Shown one piece after another: positions 37,450-45,941 of a stretch of 64,000 nt of DNA. The position numbers and the translations under genes are program-made. Source of the stretch: Corynebacterium suicordis DSM 45110 (GTDB lineage: Bacteria; Actinomycetota; Actinomycetes; Mycobacteriales; Mycobacteriaceae); assembly GCF_015351405.1 (NCBI RefSeq), contig NZ_JADKMY010000001.1:558001-622000 (forward strand), given 5' to 3'. The number at the start of each line of letters is the position of its first letter. Position 1 is the first letter of the stretch. The notes below the pieces were generated by a model. That model made no database searches. It saw only the letters and a program-made list of their open reading frames with translations, and was not told the origin of the DNA.

Positions 37450-38579
37450 CGCTGGGCTCCTTCCGCCACGTTGGTGCTTGCCGTCTTGGTGAGCGCGCCG
37501 TCATCTTTTTTCTTTCGACGCCACCACTTTGTCTTCTTCCCGGAAGTCGGCATGTTTTGTGTGCCACTCACATCCGCGCCGAGGAACTTCACCATGATGA
37601 AGGCGATGCCGAAGATCATGAGGAAGATCAGGGTGGACATGGCCGAAGCCGCGTTGTAATTACCCTGCTTGGTGGCCGTGATGACCAGCTGGGAGATCAC
37701 CGCGGTGGGCGAGTCAGAGGACTCGCTGATCATGATGACGGGCAGGTCATACATGCGGAGGGCGTCGAGCGTACGGAAGAGGATGGCCACCATGAGAGCA
37801 GGCTTGATCAGCGGGAGGGTGATCTGGGTGAACTGCTGCCACTTGGAGGCACCGTCCACGCGGGCGGCCTCGTAGACTCCCTGCGGAACCATCTGTAGAC
37901 CAGCCAGGATGAGCAGCGCCATGAAGGGGGCTGTCTTCCACACGTCGGCGATGATCACCGCGGCGCGCGCGGCCCAGGGGTCCGTGGTCCAGTGAATGGA
38001 GGTGCCCAGCACGGAGTTGACGATGCCCTGGTTGGCGAAGATGAACTGCCAGAGCTTGGCGGTCACCGCGGTGGGGATGGCCCAAGGGATCAACACGGCG
38101 GCGCGCAGCAGGCCGCGGCCGAAGAAGCTGCGGTTCATCACCAGCGCCATCCACAGACCCAGCAGGGTTTCTAGGAGAACGGTGACCACCACGAAGAAGA
38201 GGGTGATCTTCAGCGCTGGCCAGAAGTCCGTGGCCAGCTGGCCTTGCGCACACTCGGCTACTTGGCCGGTGGGGGTCATGCAGCGGTTGGAGAGCCAGTA
38301 CAGGTAATGCTGGAACCCGGCGAAACCGCCGGAGACGAACATGCCGGTTTCCGGATCCAGGTGCCTATCGGCCTGGAAAGACAGGTAGATCGCGCGGAGC
38401 ACCGGGTAACCGATCACCACCGCGAGCAGCGCCATGGCGGGTGCGACCAGCCACACAGCGCGGAGGTCTCGCTTCTTCTTGGGTGGCTTCGTGCCTCCAC
38501 CATCGGGCACCGCGGAGCGAGTTGAGCTCAGAGATGCAGGGCGAGCGGTGGATGTTCCCGAGGTGGTCGGCGATGACAC
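37446..38579 (-). CDS. tusF: Trehalose ABC transporter permease (MalF type)
   Basis: A 377-residue permease. An N-terminal Ser/Thr/Pro-rich stretch of about 35 residues and a KPPKKKRD patch precede six helices; the EAA loop is YEAARVDGASKWQQFTQITLPLIKPAL. The C-terminus is an unusual basic tail, KKTKWWRRKKKDDG, encoded partly by a copy of the interspersed motif. The GTG at 38579 is chosen because AGGAG lies upstream and because an earlier start would fall before the terminator hairpin at 38596-38623. Confidence 0.86.
   Translation of the reverse strand: MSSPTTSGTSTARPASLSSTRSAVPDGGGTKPPKKKRDLRAVWLVAPAMALLAVVIGYPVLRAIYLSFQADRHLDPETGMFVSGGFAGFQHYLYWLSNRCMTPTGQVAECAQGQLATDFWPALKITLFFVVVTVLLETLLGLWMALVMNRSFFGRGLLRAAVLIPWAIPTAVTAKLWQFIFANQGIVNSVLGTSIHWTTDPWAARAAVIIADVWKTAPFMALLILAGLQMVPQGVYEAARVDGASKWQQFTQITLPLIKPALMVAILFRTLDALRMYDLPVIMISESSDSPTAVISQLVITATKQGNYNAASAMSTLIFLMIFGIAFIMVKFLGADVSGTQNMPTSGKKTKWWRRKKKDDGALTKTASTNVAEGAQR
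37506..37525 (-). repeat. Interspersed GGTGGCGTCGAAAGAAAAAA motif
   Basis: Minus-strand copy in the sense of tusF, encoding the RRKKK tail segment. Confidence 0.65.
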
Positions 38580-38595
38580 GCGGTCTCCTGTCGAT

Positions 38596-38623
38596 AAAAA
38601 GCGCCGGGCTGGTAGCCCGGCGC
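38596..38623 (-). terminator. Intercistronic terminator between tusE and tusF
   Basis: A perfect 10-bp stem GCGCCGGGCT / AGCCCGGCGC with a 3-nt loop, followed on the minus strand by TTTTT. It sits 15 nt after the tusE stop and before the tusF ribosome-binding site, so it should lower expression of the permeases relative to the receptor. Confidence 0.85.
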
Positions 38624-38637
38624 GTGAAGAAGGGTGA

Positions 38638-39885
38638 TTAACCCTGGGTGTTGCGGATTGCTGCTTCCATGTCCTTGGTTGCATCTTCCACGGACTTTCC
38701 GGAGGTCAACGCAGCATAAGCGTTATCCTGAACTGCCTTGGAGAGTGCATCGTAGGTTGGGGAAGCTGGACGAGGCTGAGCGTTTTCCAGAGACACCTTG
38801 AGAGCTTCCATGTAAGGGAACTTCTCCTGAATGTCTGCCTCATCGTAGATGGAGGAGCGCACTGGTGGGAAGGAAGCCTCAGCGAAGGAACGCTGGTTTT
38901 CCTCGTTGGTGATGAACTCCATGAACTCCAGCGCGGTGGCCTTGTGCTCGGAGTTGACGTTGATGCCGTTGTTGTAGCCACCCAAGGTGGATACGCCCAC
39001 GCCGTCCTTGCCAACCAGTGGAGAAACCTCCACCTTGCCCTTCACTGCGGAGCCATCGGCCTCGGAGTTTTCGTACATGTATGGCCAGTTGATGGCCATC
39101 GCGGTGTCCCCCTGGGTGAAGGAGAGGTTGGTCTCCTCCTCAGTGGCGCCGGTGGAGGCGGAGCTGATGGTGCCATCCTTGTATGCATCAACCATGGCCT
39201 GCAGGCCAGCCTGAGATTCCTTGGAGGTCACGGTTGGGGTGGCATCTTCACTGGTGAGGCCGCCGCCCCAGCCAGCCATGAAGCCGGCGGTGTTTACGGT
39301 CAGGCCCTCGTACTGCTTGAGCTGGGTGGTCAGGCAGTCCTGGCCCTCCACCTTCTTGCAGGCCTCCACCACGTCGTTCCAGTTCTTTGGCTCTTCCTTG
39401 ACCATGTCCGTGTTGCGGTAAAGCAGCTGACCATTGGTGTTCTGCGGAAGGGCGAACAGGGTGTTGTTGTAGGTTGCGGACTTCACAGTTGCGGGAAGAA
39501 GATCATCGGTCTTGGTCTCCAGCTCACCGGTCAGTGGAGCCAGCCAGCCGTTAGCGGCGAACTGTGCGGTCCACACCACGTCCAGGGCCATCACGTCGAT
39601 GTCCTTGGAGCCAGCCTGCAGGGACTGCACCAGGGTGTCGCGCTGAGCATCAGCTTCACCGGCCAGCTCCTGAAGCTTGACCTTCTCCTCTGGGTGTTCC
39701 TTGTTCCACTTTTCGATGATGGGCCGGAGCTTATCGGTATCGTTCTTGCCCATTGCGAAAGTGATTTCGCCACGGCCATCGGTGTTCTGCGCCTCTTGAT
39801 TGCTGTCTTCGCTCTCGGAGCAAGCAGTCAGTACCAAGCCGGATGCTGCGAGAACAGCCAGCAACTTCTTATTGGGAAGGGACAT
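38638..39885 (-). CDS. tusE: Trehalose ABC transporter substrate-binding lipoprotein
   Basis: A 415-residue extracellular solute-binding protein (family 1, MalE-like). The signal peptide KKLLAVLAASGLVLTAC ends in a lipobox. The body has ITFAMGKNDTDKLRPIIEKWNKEHPEEKVKLQELAGEADAQRDTLVQSLQAG and FTQGDTAMAINWPYMYE, typical of disaccharide receptors. The ATG at 39885 follows GAAAGG. Uptake of trehalose released during mycolate transfer is its presumed role. Confidence 0.88.
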   Translation of the reverse strand: MSLPNKKLLAVLAASGLVLTACSESEDSNQEAQNTDGRGEITFAMGKNDTDKLRPIIEKWNKEHPEEKVKLQELAGEADAQRDTLVQSLQAGSKDIDVMALDVVWTAQFAANGWLAPLTGELETKTDDLLPATVKSATYNNTLFALPQNTNGQLLYRNTDMVKEEPKNWNDVVEACKKVEGQDCLTTQLKQYEGLTVNTAGFMAGWGGGLTSEDATPTVTSKESQAGLQAMVDAYKDGTISSASTGATEEETNLSFTQGDTAMAINWPYMYENSEADGSAVKGKVEVSPLVGKDGVGVSTLGGYNNGINVNSEHKATALEFMEFITNEENQRSFAEASFPPVRSSIYDEADIQEKFPYMEALKVSLENAQPRPASPTYDALSKAVQDNAYAALTSGKSVEDATKDMEAAIRNTQG

Positions 39886-40047
39886 GGGGAGCCTTTCTTT
39901 CGAACTCAAGGAAACTGTGAAGAATTCCACAGGAGAACTCTTTGTCCGGTCATGCTAGTGGGTTGGGGTGGAAAACTAAGAGTATTTCCGGGATCTGAAC
40001 CAGCACCCCATACCCCCGTTATGAGAACCGCGGGAGGACCCGCTTGT

Positions 40048-41112
40048 TTAGTTCTCCACCCGCAGCTCTGTGGATTCATCAAAGAAGTGAACGGTGGCGT
40101 CGGGAAGAATGGCCACGCTGACGGACTGACCGTGGGTAGGGGCTGGACCGGTGGAGTTGCCACGGGCGATGAGCTGGCCGTGCGGGGTATCTACATAAAC
40201 ATATGAATCGGCACCCAGCTCCTCCACCATGTCCACGGTTCCGGTGATGCCCTCCTGGGTGGTGCCAGCCTCGGCGGGGCGAACCTCTAGGTTTTCCGGG
40301 CGCACGCCGATGATCAATCCCTTGTCCGCGTGGCTTTCCGGCAGGCGCACATCCCAGCCTTCGATGCCACCGCGGGTCTTGAGCAGGTTCATGGAGGGGG
40401 AGCCGATGAAGCCGGCCACGAAGGCATTGACTGGGCGGTGGTAGAGGGTTTTCGGGTCGTCCACCTGCTGCAACTCGCCGCCGTTGAGCACGGCCACGCG
40501 ATCGCCCATGGTCATGGCCTCCACCTGGTCGTGGGTCACGTACACGGTGGTCACGCCCAAGGTGGACTGCAGCTTCACGATCTGCGCGCGGGTTTGCACG
40601 CGCAGCTTGGCATCCAGGTTGGACAGGGGCTCATCCATGAGGAACACCTGCGGCTCGCGGACAATGGCGCGTCCCATGGCCACGCGCTGGCGCTGACCGC
40701 CGGAGAGATCCTTGGGCTTGCGATCCAGGAACTCCTCCAGGCCCAGAGTTCGGGCAGCCGCCAGCACGCGCTCCTTGATTTCCGCCTTGGGGGTCTTAGC
40801 CACCTTGAGGGCGAAACCCATGTTCTCTTCCACGCTCATGTGTGGGTAGAGGGCGTAATCCTGGAACACCATGGCGATATCGCGCTCTTTGGGCTCAGTT
40901 CCGGTGACATCCTTGCCACCGATGGTGATGCGTCCACCGGTGGTGTCCTCCAGCCCAGCGAGAGCGCGCAGGGTGGTGGATTTGCCGCAGCCCGAGGGCC
41001 CGACCAGCACCAAGAACTCTCCATCGGCAATCTGGAGGTCAAGATCCTTCACCGTGGGGCGTTCTGCTCCGGGGTATTGGATAGACACATGGTCGAATTT
41101 CACGTCTGACAT
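40048..41112 (-). CDS. tusK: Trehalose ABC transporter ATPase (MsiK/UgpC type)
   Basis: A 354-residue CUT1 ATPase: Walker A GPSGCGKST, Q-loop MVFQDYALYPHM, signature LSGGQRQRVAMGRAIVREP, Walker B VFLMDEPLSNLD, switch VTHDQVEAMT. A C-terminal OB-type regulatory domain (GVRPENLEV) follows. The gap of 162 nt to tusE suggests a separate promoter for the receptor. A TATGAT box lies 8 nt before the ATG. Divergent from the histidine kinase gene by 61 nt. Confidence 0.92.
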   Translation of the reverse strand: MSDVKFDHVSIQYPGAERPTVKDLDLQIADGEFLVLVGPSGCGKSTTLRALAGLEDTTGGRITIGGKDVTGTEPKERDIAMVFQDYALYPHMSVEENMGFALKVAKTPKAEIKERVLAAARTLGLEEFLDRKPKDLSGGQRQRVAMGRAIVREPQVFLMDEPLSNLDAKLRVQTRAQIVKLQSTLGVTTVYVTHDQVEAMTMGDRVAVLNGGELQQVDDPKTLYHRPVNAFVAGFIGSPSMNLLKTRGGIEGWDVRLPESHADKGLIIGVRPENLEVRPAEAGTTQEGITGTVDMVEELGADSYVYVDTPHGQLIARGNSTGPAPTHGQSVSVAILPDATVHFFDESTELRVEN

Positions 41113-41120
41113 GGCTGCTA

Positions 41121-41126
41121 ATCATA
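41121..41126 (-). promoter_or_regulatory. -10 box for a leaderless tusK transcript
   Basis: TATGAT on the minus strand, 8 nt before the ATG at 41112. No clear -35 box. Confidence 0.45.
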
Positions 41127-41173
41127 CTGCAGGTGGACGCGAGAAATATCAGAACTGCCTACGGTGGAAACTT

Positions 41174-42364
41174 ATGCTGAACAATTACCCCTTGGCCTCT
41201 TCTGGGCCGTGGTACAAGGAGACTTCGTTGTGGCTGCAGATTTTCCTGCAGCTGGCGGGGTTTGGGCTGGGTACGGCGTTGTTTGTGGATACCGGGACAT
41301 GGGAGTTGAGCGCCTGGCAGCACGCGGCGTATTACCTGGGGCTGGCAGTGACCTTCGTGGCGTTGCTGGTGCAGCGGTGGAAGGTGACTCCGGGCCTCAC
41401 AGCTACCGCGGTGGGCTTGGCCTTGGTGGGGCTTTCGGCGATCCCTGCATACCCGCTGACGTATGTCATCGTCTGCTTTGAAGCCTGGTACATCGCCGCC
41501 TATGCGCGCACTCGTACCCGGGGATGGCTGGCATTACTGTGGGCGGGTTCGATGGCCTCCGTGGCCTGGTCCTATATCGAGATTAATCTGGGTGGAGACC
41601 CAGCTCAGGCACCGGAGCTGAGTTTCCTGGCAGTGGTGCTGACTTTGCTGATCAGTGTGAGCATTGGTCTTTCGGCGATGCTGGGTCGCAACACCGCCAA
41701 GCGCAATGACGCCATGGAAGCCCTCGCCGCGCGTGCCGAGCTGGCCACGGTTTCGGAACGCAACCGCATTGCCCGCGAGATGCATGACATCGTGGCCCAT
41801 TCACTCACCGTGGTCATCGCCCAGGCAGATGGCGGCCGCTATGCCGGGCGCAAGGATCCGGCCAAGGCAATCGAAGCACTGGAAACCATTTCAGACCGCG
41901 GACGCGATGCCCTGGTGCAGATGCGTTCCCTGCTTTCCGTGTTGCACGATGGCTCGCAGGAAGACCGCACCACGGCGGTCGCGCCGGGTGTTTTCAGCAT
42001 CCCCGATCTTATTTCCGACGCCAAGCGCTCCGGAGTCACAGTGGATTATGAAGTCTCTGGTGAACCCCTGGTGCTGGGAGAGGTGCAGGATCTCACGGTG
42101 TATCGCATCGTGCAGGAATCCCTGACCAACGTGATGAAACACGCGGGTCAGGTACGGGTGGTGTTGAGGTTGGAATGGGAAAAAGACAAGCTGAGCATCG
42201 TGGTGGATAACCAAAAGGGAGACAATGAGTTGGGCGGATCCGGCCGCGGGCTCACGGGTATTGCCGAGCGCGCGCGAGTACATGGCGGGTCTGCCACGTG
42301 GGGGCCGTCGAAGCTCTTCGTGGGCGGCTGGAATGTCACTGCTGTGATGCCAGTGGCGCGTTAG
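41174..42364 (+). CDS. Sensor histidine kinase (NarL/DesK class)
   Basis: A 396-residue kinase. The N-terminal half holds about five transmembrane segments without a large external loop, suggesting sensing at the membrane. The HisKA_3 phosphoacceptor is His204 in ERNRIAREMHDIVAHSLTVVI. The ATPase domain has VYRIVQESLTNVMKHAGQ (N box) and GGSGRGLTGIAERARVHGG (G box). The ATG at 41174 is preferred; an open frame extends far upstream but runs into tusK. Forms a pair with the next gene. Confidence 0.9.
   Translation: MLNNYPLASSGPWYKETSLWLQIFLQLAGFGLGTALFVDTGTWELSAWQHAAYYLGLAVTFVALLVQRWKVTPGLTATAVGLALVGLSAIPAYPLTYVIVCFEAWYIAAYARTRTRGWLALLWAGSMASVAWSYIEINLGGDPAQAPELSFLAVVLTLLISVSIGLSAMLGRNTAKRNDAMEALAARAELATVSERNRIAREMHDIVAHSLTVVIAQADGGRYAGRKDPAKAIEALETISDRGRDALVQMRSLLSVLHDGSQEDRTTAVAPGVFSIPDLISDAKRSGVTVDYEVSGEPLVLGEVQDLTVYRIVQESLTNVMKHAGQVRVVLRLEWEKDKLSIVVDNQKGDNELGGSGRGLTGIAERARVHGGSATWGPSKLFVGGWNVTAVMPVAR
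42009..42024 (-). repeat. Weak interspersed motif TTGGCGTCGGAAATAA
   Basis: Minus-strand copy, antisense within the histidine kinase gene. Confidence 0.35.
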
Positions 42365-42374
42365 GGTGGCTGGC

Positions 42375-43154
42375 ATGAAGCCTTCTCAGATTACGGTCGG
42401 TCTTGCGGATGATCAGCCGCTGGTGCGCGCGGGTTTTTCCCTGGTGCTGGATTCGCAGGAGGATATTGAGGTGGTGTGGCAGGCCGAGAACGGCCAGCAT
42501 GCCAAGGAGCTGGCGGAATCACAGCCGGTGGATATCATCCTCATGGACGTGCAGATGCCGGTGCTCGATGGGATTGCCGCCACCGCGGAGATCTTGGCTT
42601 TGGCCCCGCGCGGGCCAGGCGGGGAAGACACAAAGATCATCGTCCTCACCACCTTCGATAACGATAATTACGTGCTGCGATCCGTGGAGGCAGGTGCCAG
42701 TGGGTTCCTGCTCAAGGACGCGGAACCTGAGGAGTTGCTGGCGGCGGTGCGCACGGTGGGGGAATCGGAAGCTGTCATCAGCCCGCGGGCAACCTCCCGG
42801 TTGTTGCGTCAAGTTCGACGCCTCACCGCGTTAGATAATTCCGGTGTCCCGGCTGGTGGAGCTGAAGCTGAGGCCCATGGAGAAATGGCAGCGCGAGCGG
42901 TGCCGGCTTCTGCGGATGATGGCTCCTTGGGGCTGGCCGATCCCTTGACCCCGCGCGAGTTGGAAATCCTGCGCTTGATGGCTCGGGGTAAGAGCAACCA
43001 GGAGATCGCCGGAGAGCTGTACATCTCCCTTCCCACGGTGAAAACCCACGTGGGGCGGGTCCTGCTGAAAACCGGTTCTCGGGACCGGGTGCATGCGGTA
43101 TTGTTCGCTTTCAAGAATTCCCTGGTTGACCCCGAGGGATTACTCGGCGGCTAG
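42375..43154 (+). CDS. LuxR/NarL-family response regulator
   Basis: A 259-residue DNA-binding regulator. Receiver domain with acidic pocket ADDQ and phosphoacceptor Asp58 in DIILMDVQMP; VLTTFDNDNYV and GFLLKDAEPEELLAAV complete it. A linker of about 60 residues, longer than usual and Ala/Glu-rich, precedes the HTH: LTPRELEILRLMARGKSNQEIAGELYISLPTVKTHVGRVLLK. ATG 42375 follows AGGGTGG. Probably controls the ABC genes just downstream. Confidence 0.92.
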   Translation: MKPSQITVGLADDQPLVRAGFSLVLDSQEDIEVVWQAENGQHAKELAESQPVDIILMDVQMPVLDGIAATAEILALAPRGPGGEDTKIIVLTTFDNDNYVLRSVEAGASGFLLKDAEPEELLAAVRTVGESEAVISPRATSRLLRQVRRLTALDNSGVPAGGAEAEAHGEMAARAVPASADDGSLGLADPLTPRELEILRLMARGKSNQEIAGELYISLPTVKTHVGRVLLKTGSRDRVHAVLFAFKNSLVDPEGLLGG

Positions 43155-43233
43155 GGGGTCATCCCCCAGGATGACACCAAGAAGTTTTCAGAAATGATAC
43201 TTCGGGTTGATGTACCACGGAGATTTTCACTGA

Positions 43234-44250
43234 ATGATAGAAACCATGATCACAGTCGAAAACCTCAGCAAGCGATACGGTAAAAACACCGCTGTCAGCA
43301 ATCTCAGTTTCCACGTCCCCGATGGCCAGGTCACTGGCTTCCTCGGCCCCAACGGTTCCGGCAAGTCCACCACCATGCGCTGCATGCTCGGTTTGGATGC
43401 TCCCTCCGAAGGCCACGTTGCATTCAGCGGTGCCTACGCGCACGGGGAGGGCTACCACGGCAGCTTCGCTTCCCTGGACGCGAAGTCCGCGGTGGCAGGC
43501 TCCGTGCTGGATGCGCACTGGTTTGAGCCCAAGCGTTCCGGCATCAATCACCTGAAGGCAATCGCGGCCGGTGCCGGAGTGTCCGATTCCCGCGTTCAGG
43601 AATGCCTGGACATGGTGGGTCTCACCGATGCCGCCAAAAAGAAGGTCGGCGGCTACTCCCTGGGCATGAAGCAGCGCCTGGGGTTGGCCACCGCGCTGCT
43701 GGGAGACCCGCAGCACCTCCTCCTGGATGAGCCGGTCAACGGCCTGGATCCAGAGGGTGTTTCCTGGATCCGCCGAGTGATCAGGCAGCTGGCCTCCGAA
43801 GGACGCTCCGTGCTGGTCAGCTCCCACCTGCTTTCTGAGATGCAGCAGACCGCCGACCGCCTCGTGGTGATCGGCCGTGGGCAGCTCATCGGTGAATACT
43901 CCATGGCCGAGTTCTTGGCAGATGGAACCAAGGTCATCGTGGAATGTCGCGAAGCAGTGCTGTTGGGTGAACAACTGCGCAGCAAGGGCCTGGAAGTGCA
44001 GGCGGATTGCGAGCGCGTGCTCAACGTCAATGTGGGGCAGAACGTCAACGAGGAGCAGATCCGCAATCTGGTTGCGGAAATTGCTCAGCAGCAGGGCTTC
44101 TTCGTCACCGGGCTGCGCACCGAGGCCGCCAACCTGGAGCAACGCTTCCTCGCGGCTACCTCACAAGCTCAGGAATACCGCACCCATGACATCGCGGGAT
44201 CTGCCCCCGCAGCTCAACAGTTCACCGCTAACCAGCAGGAGGCAAAGTAA
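43234..44250 (+). CDS. ABC exporter ATP-binding protein (BcrA type)
   Basis: A 338-residue ATPase: Walker A GPNGSGKST, signature YSLGMKQRLGLATALLG, Walker B HLLLDEPVNGLD, switch VLVSSHLLSEM. The C-terminal 110 residues are characteristic of DrrA/BcrA-like exporters. Together with the permease it probably expels a peptide antibiotic or lipid-like compound; substrate unknown. It shares one nucleotide with the permease start (TAATG). Confidence 0.9.
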   Translation: MIETMITVENLSKRYGKNTAVSNLSFHVPDGQVTGFLGPNGSGKSTTMRCMLGLDAPSEGHVAFSGAYAHGEGYHGSFASLDAKSAVAGSVLDAHWFEPKRSGINHLKAIAAGAGVSDSRVQECLDMVGLTDAAKKKVGGYSLGMKQRLGLATALLGDPQHLLLDEPVNGLDPEGVSWIRRVIRQLASEGRSVLVSSHLLSEMQQTADRLVVIGRGQLIGEYSMAEFLADGTKVIVECREAVLLGEQLRSKGLEVQADCERVLNVNVGQNVNEEQIRNLVAEIAQQQGFFVTGLRTEAANLEQRFLAATSQAQEYRTHDIAGSAPAAQQFTANQQEAK

Positions 44251-45131
44251 TGAATGCAACTCACATCCCCAATCCTCAGCCGAGCCCACAGCCCAGCCCA
44301 CAACCGGGTCCTCAGCCAGGTGCTCAGGTAGGTGCACAGGCCAGCCCACAGCAGACCAATCGCGTGCAGAAGAGCAACGTGGTGGCAAAGAATTCCCACC
44401 TTGGACATGCGCTGAAGTCTGAGTTTCGCAAGATGGCATCGGTGCGCGGCACCATCATCTGGGCCATTCTCTTCACCGGCAGCCTCTACGGCTTCATGGT
44501 GCTCCAGGGTCTGTTTTCCTCCCAGCCCATGAACATTGAGTGGTCGGATCTATCAACCGGCCTGATGGTCTTCATCCTGCTCGCGGTTGTGTACGGTGCT
44601 TCCGCAGGTGCCAGCGAGATCAATAACCACATGCAGGCTCATTCTTTCCTCACGCAGAAATCGCGGTGGCACTGGCTGGGCGCGCGTTTCATCCTGATCG
44701 CGCTCTTCACGATTCTCAACTACGCAGCCGGCGTACTGCTCGGCCTGCTGGTGGTGGCGATTCTCCCCAAGCTGGAATTCACCGGTGGGGACATCAAGTA
44801 CACGGTGATGCTGGCGCTGGTGATGGCGGGCTACGCGCTGATCGCAGCCGGAATCGCAGTGATCACCCGCAGCCGCGTGGCAGGTTTGACGCTCCCACTG
44901 GTGTGGATGATGGTCATTGAAAACATCCTGCTGAGCGTGGCCGGTCAGTACGAGATCGCCCGCGTGCTCTACGAATGGTCCCCGGGCCACATTGCTCTGG
45001 ACCTCATGATGAATGCCGGTGTGGAAGGCCAAGGCCCAGATGTGGGACACATGTTCCTGGTCCTCGCACTGTGGGTCGTCGTAGCCACTGGCGCGGCATT
45101 CTTCTTCAACTGGAAGCGCGACGTGAAGTAG
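44250..45131 (+). CDS. ABC-2 type permease
   Basis: A 293-residue protein. The first 30 residues are a Pro/Gln/Ser repeat (PQPSPQPSPQPGPQPGAQVGAQ), unusual for the family. Then come SEFRKMASVRGTIIWAILFTGSLYGFMVL and five more helices, consistent with an ABC-2 half-transporter. Overlaps the ATPase gene by one base. A terminator follows. Confidence 0.86.
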   Translation: MNATHIPNPQPSPQPSPQPGPQPGAQVGAQASPQQTNRVQKSNVVAKNSHLGHALKSEFRKMASVRGTIIWAILFTGSLYGFMVLQGLFSSQPMNIEWSDLSTGLMVFILLAVVYGASAGASEINNHMQAHSFLTQKSRWHWLGARFILIALFTILNYAAGVLLGLLVVAILPKLEFTGGDIKYTVMLALVMAGYALIAAGIAVITRSRVAGLTLPLVWMMVIENILLSVAGQYEIARVLYEWSPGHIALDLMMNAGVEGQGPDVGHMFLVLALWVVVATGAAFFFNWKRDVK

Positions 45132-45188
45132 TACCTCACTCGCTCCTCCCGCGGGTTATCCCTGAACCTCAGCTGGCGCATACTTCAA

Positions 45189-45224
45189 GCTGACGCGGTG
45201 CTTAAAGCACCACGTCGGCTTTTT
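45189..45224 (+). terminator. Terminator of the kinase-regulator-ABC operon
   Basis: AGCTGACGCGGTGCT pairs imperfectly with AGCACCACGTCGGCT and is followed by TTTTT on the + strand. It overlaps the 3' end of the convergent TIGR03089 gene. Confidence 0.78.
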
Positions 45225-45885
45225 CTGTGTCCTGAAGTTCCGCCAGGCGCTCCGGGGAAGCATCGGTGGAAACCACCACGGAACCACCAGCCAGCAAAGG
45301 GGAGAGGCAGCGGATAAGACCTGCCACGTCATCCCACGCTCCGCACACCACGCGAGCTCCCTCCGTGACTTCCAACTGCTCCAAGCTCATCTGCAGTTTG
45401 GCCTGATCAGCGCTGGGAATCACGGGTGCGGTGCCCATGAAGGCATCCGGCTGTACGCGCAATTCGGGAGAGAAGTCGTTGATGCCGAAGGGAACCTCAC
45501 CCCCGGCTTCCTCCACCCCGCGGCCGAAAGGATCGGAGGAGAGAAGGTAAACCTCGCGCACCTGAGCTCCGGCAGGGGAATCCTCGAACTCCTCGGCCAG
45601 CTGCAGCGAATCAGTGAAGAGAACATCTGGGGTGTCGGTGCTGGCGTCGATAACAAGGGCGCCTACTTTCCACGCACCGATGGCCACGCACGCGGGCTGC
45701 CAACCAGGGGCGGCGGCAATGGCCACGGAATCGCCTTCACCCACACCGAGGCTTAACAGCAGATTGGCCACCTTGGACTGCCAGTTGGCCAGGGTGATGC
45801 CGGAAAGTTCCATTCGCCCGGCCTCGGTGTAGGTGGTCAGGCGTGGGGCAGCGGGCTCATCGAGCAGGGGGGTGATCAGATCCAT
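45202..45885 (-). CDS. TIGR03089 family protein (truncated AMP-binding-like)
   Basis: A 227-residue protein resembling the N-terminal part of acyl-CoA synthetases: ITLANWQSKVANLLLSLGVGEGDSVAIAAAPGWQPACVAIGAWKVGALVI. The adenylating domain proper is missing, which is normal for this family. Function unknown; its genes commonly lie beside LCP genes in actinobacteria, as here. The ATG at 45885 is preferred because TAGTGT lies 8 nt upstream. Confidence 0.85.
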   Translation of the reverse strand: MDLITPLLDEPAAPRLTTYTEAGRMELSGITLANWQSKVANLLLSLGVGEGDSVAIAAAPGWQPACVAIGAWKVGALVIDASTDTPDVLFTDSLQLAEEFEDSPAGAQVREVYLLSSDPFGRGVEEAGGEVPFGINDFSPELRVQPDAFMGTAPVIPSADQAKLQMSLEQLEVTEGARVVCGAWDDVAGLIRCLSPLLAGGSVVVSTDASPERLAELQDTEKADVVL

Positions 45886-45893
45886 GCTCACCC

Positions 45894-45899
45894 ACACTA
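45894..45899 (-). promoter_or_regulatory. -10 box, leaderless, for the TIGR03089 gene
   Basis: TAGTGT on the minus strand, 8 nt before the ATG at 45885. Confidence 0.35.
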
Positions 45900-45941
45900 G
45901 CGAGTTGCTAGACCGTGCACATTGCTAGGCCGTGCACACTG

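Noticed and set aside
40030..40043. GCGGG-AGGA-CCCGC hairpin between tusE and tusK
   Set aside because: Short stem and no T-run on the transcribed strand, so not called a terminator.
40871..41173. 101-codon upstream extension of the histidine kinase frame
   Set aside because: It runs antisense through the tusK start and has no kinase-like sequence; ATG 41174 begins the membrane domain.
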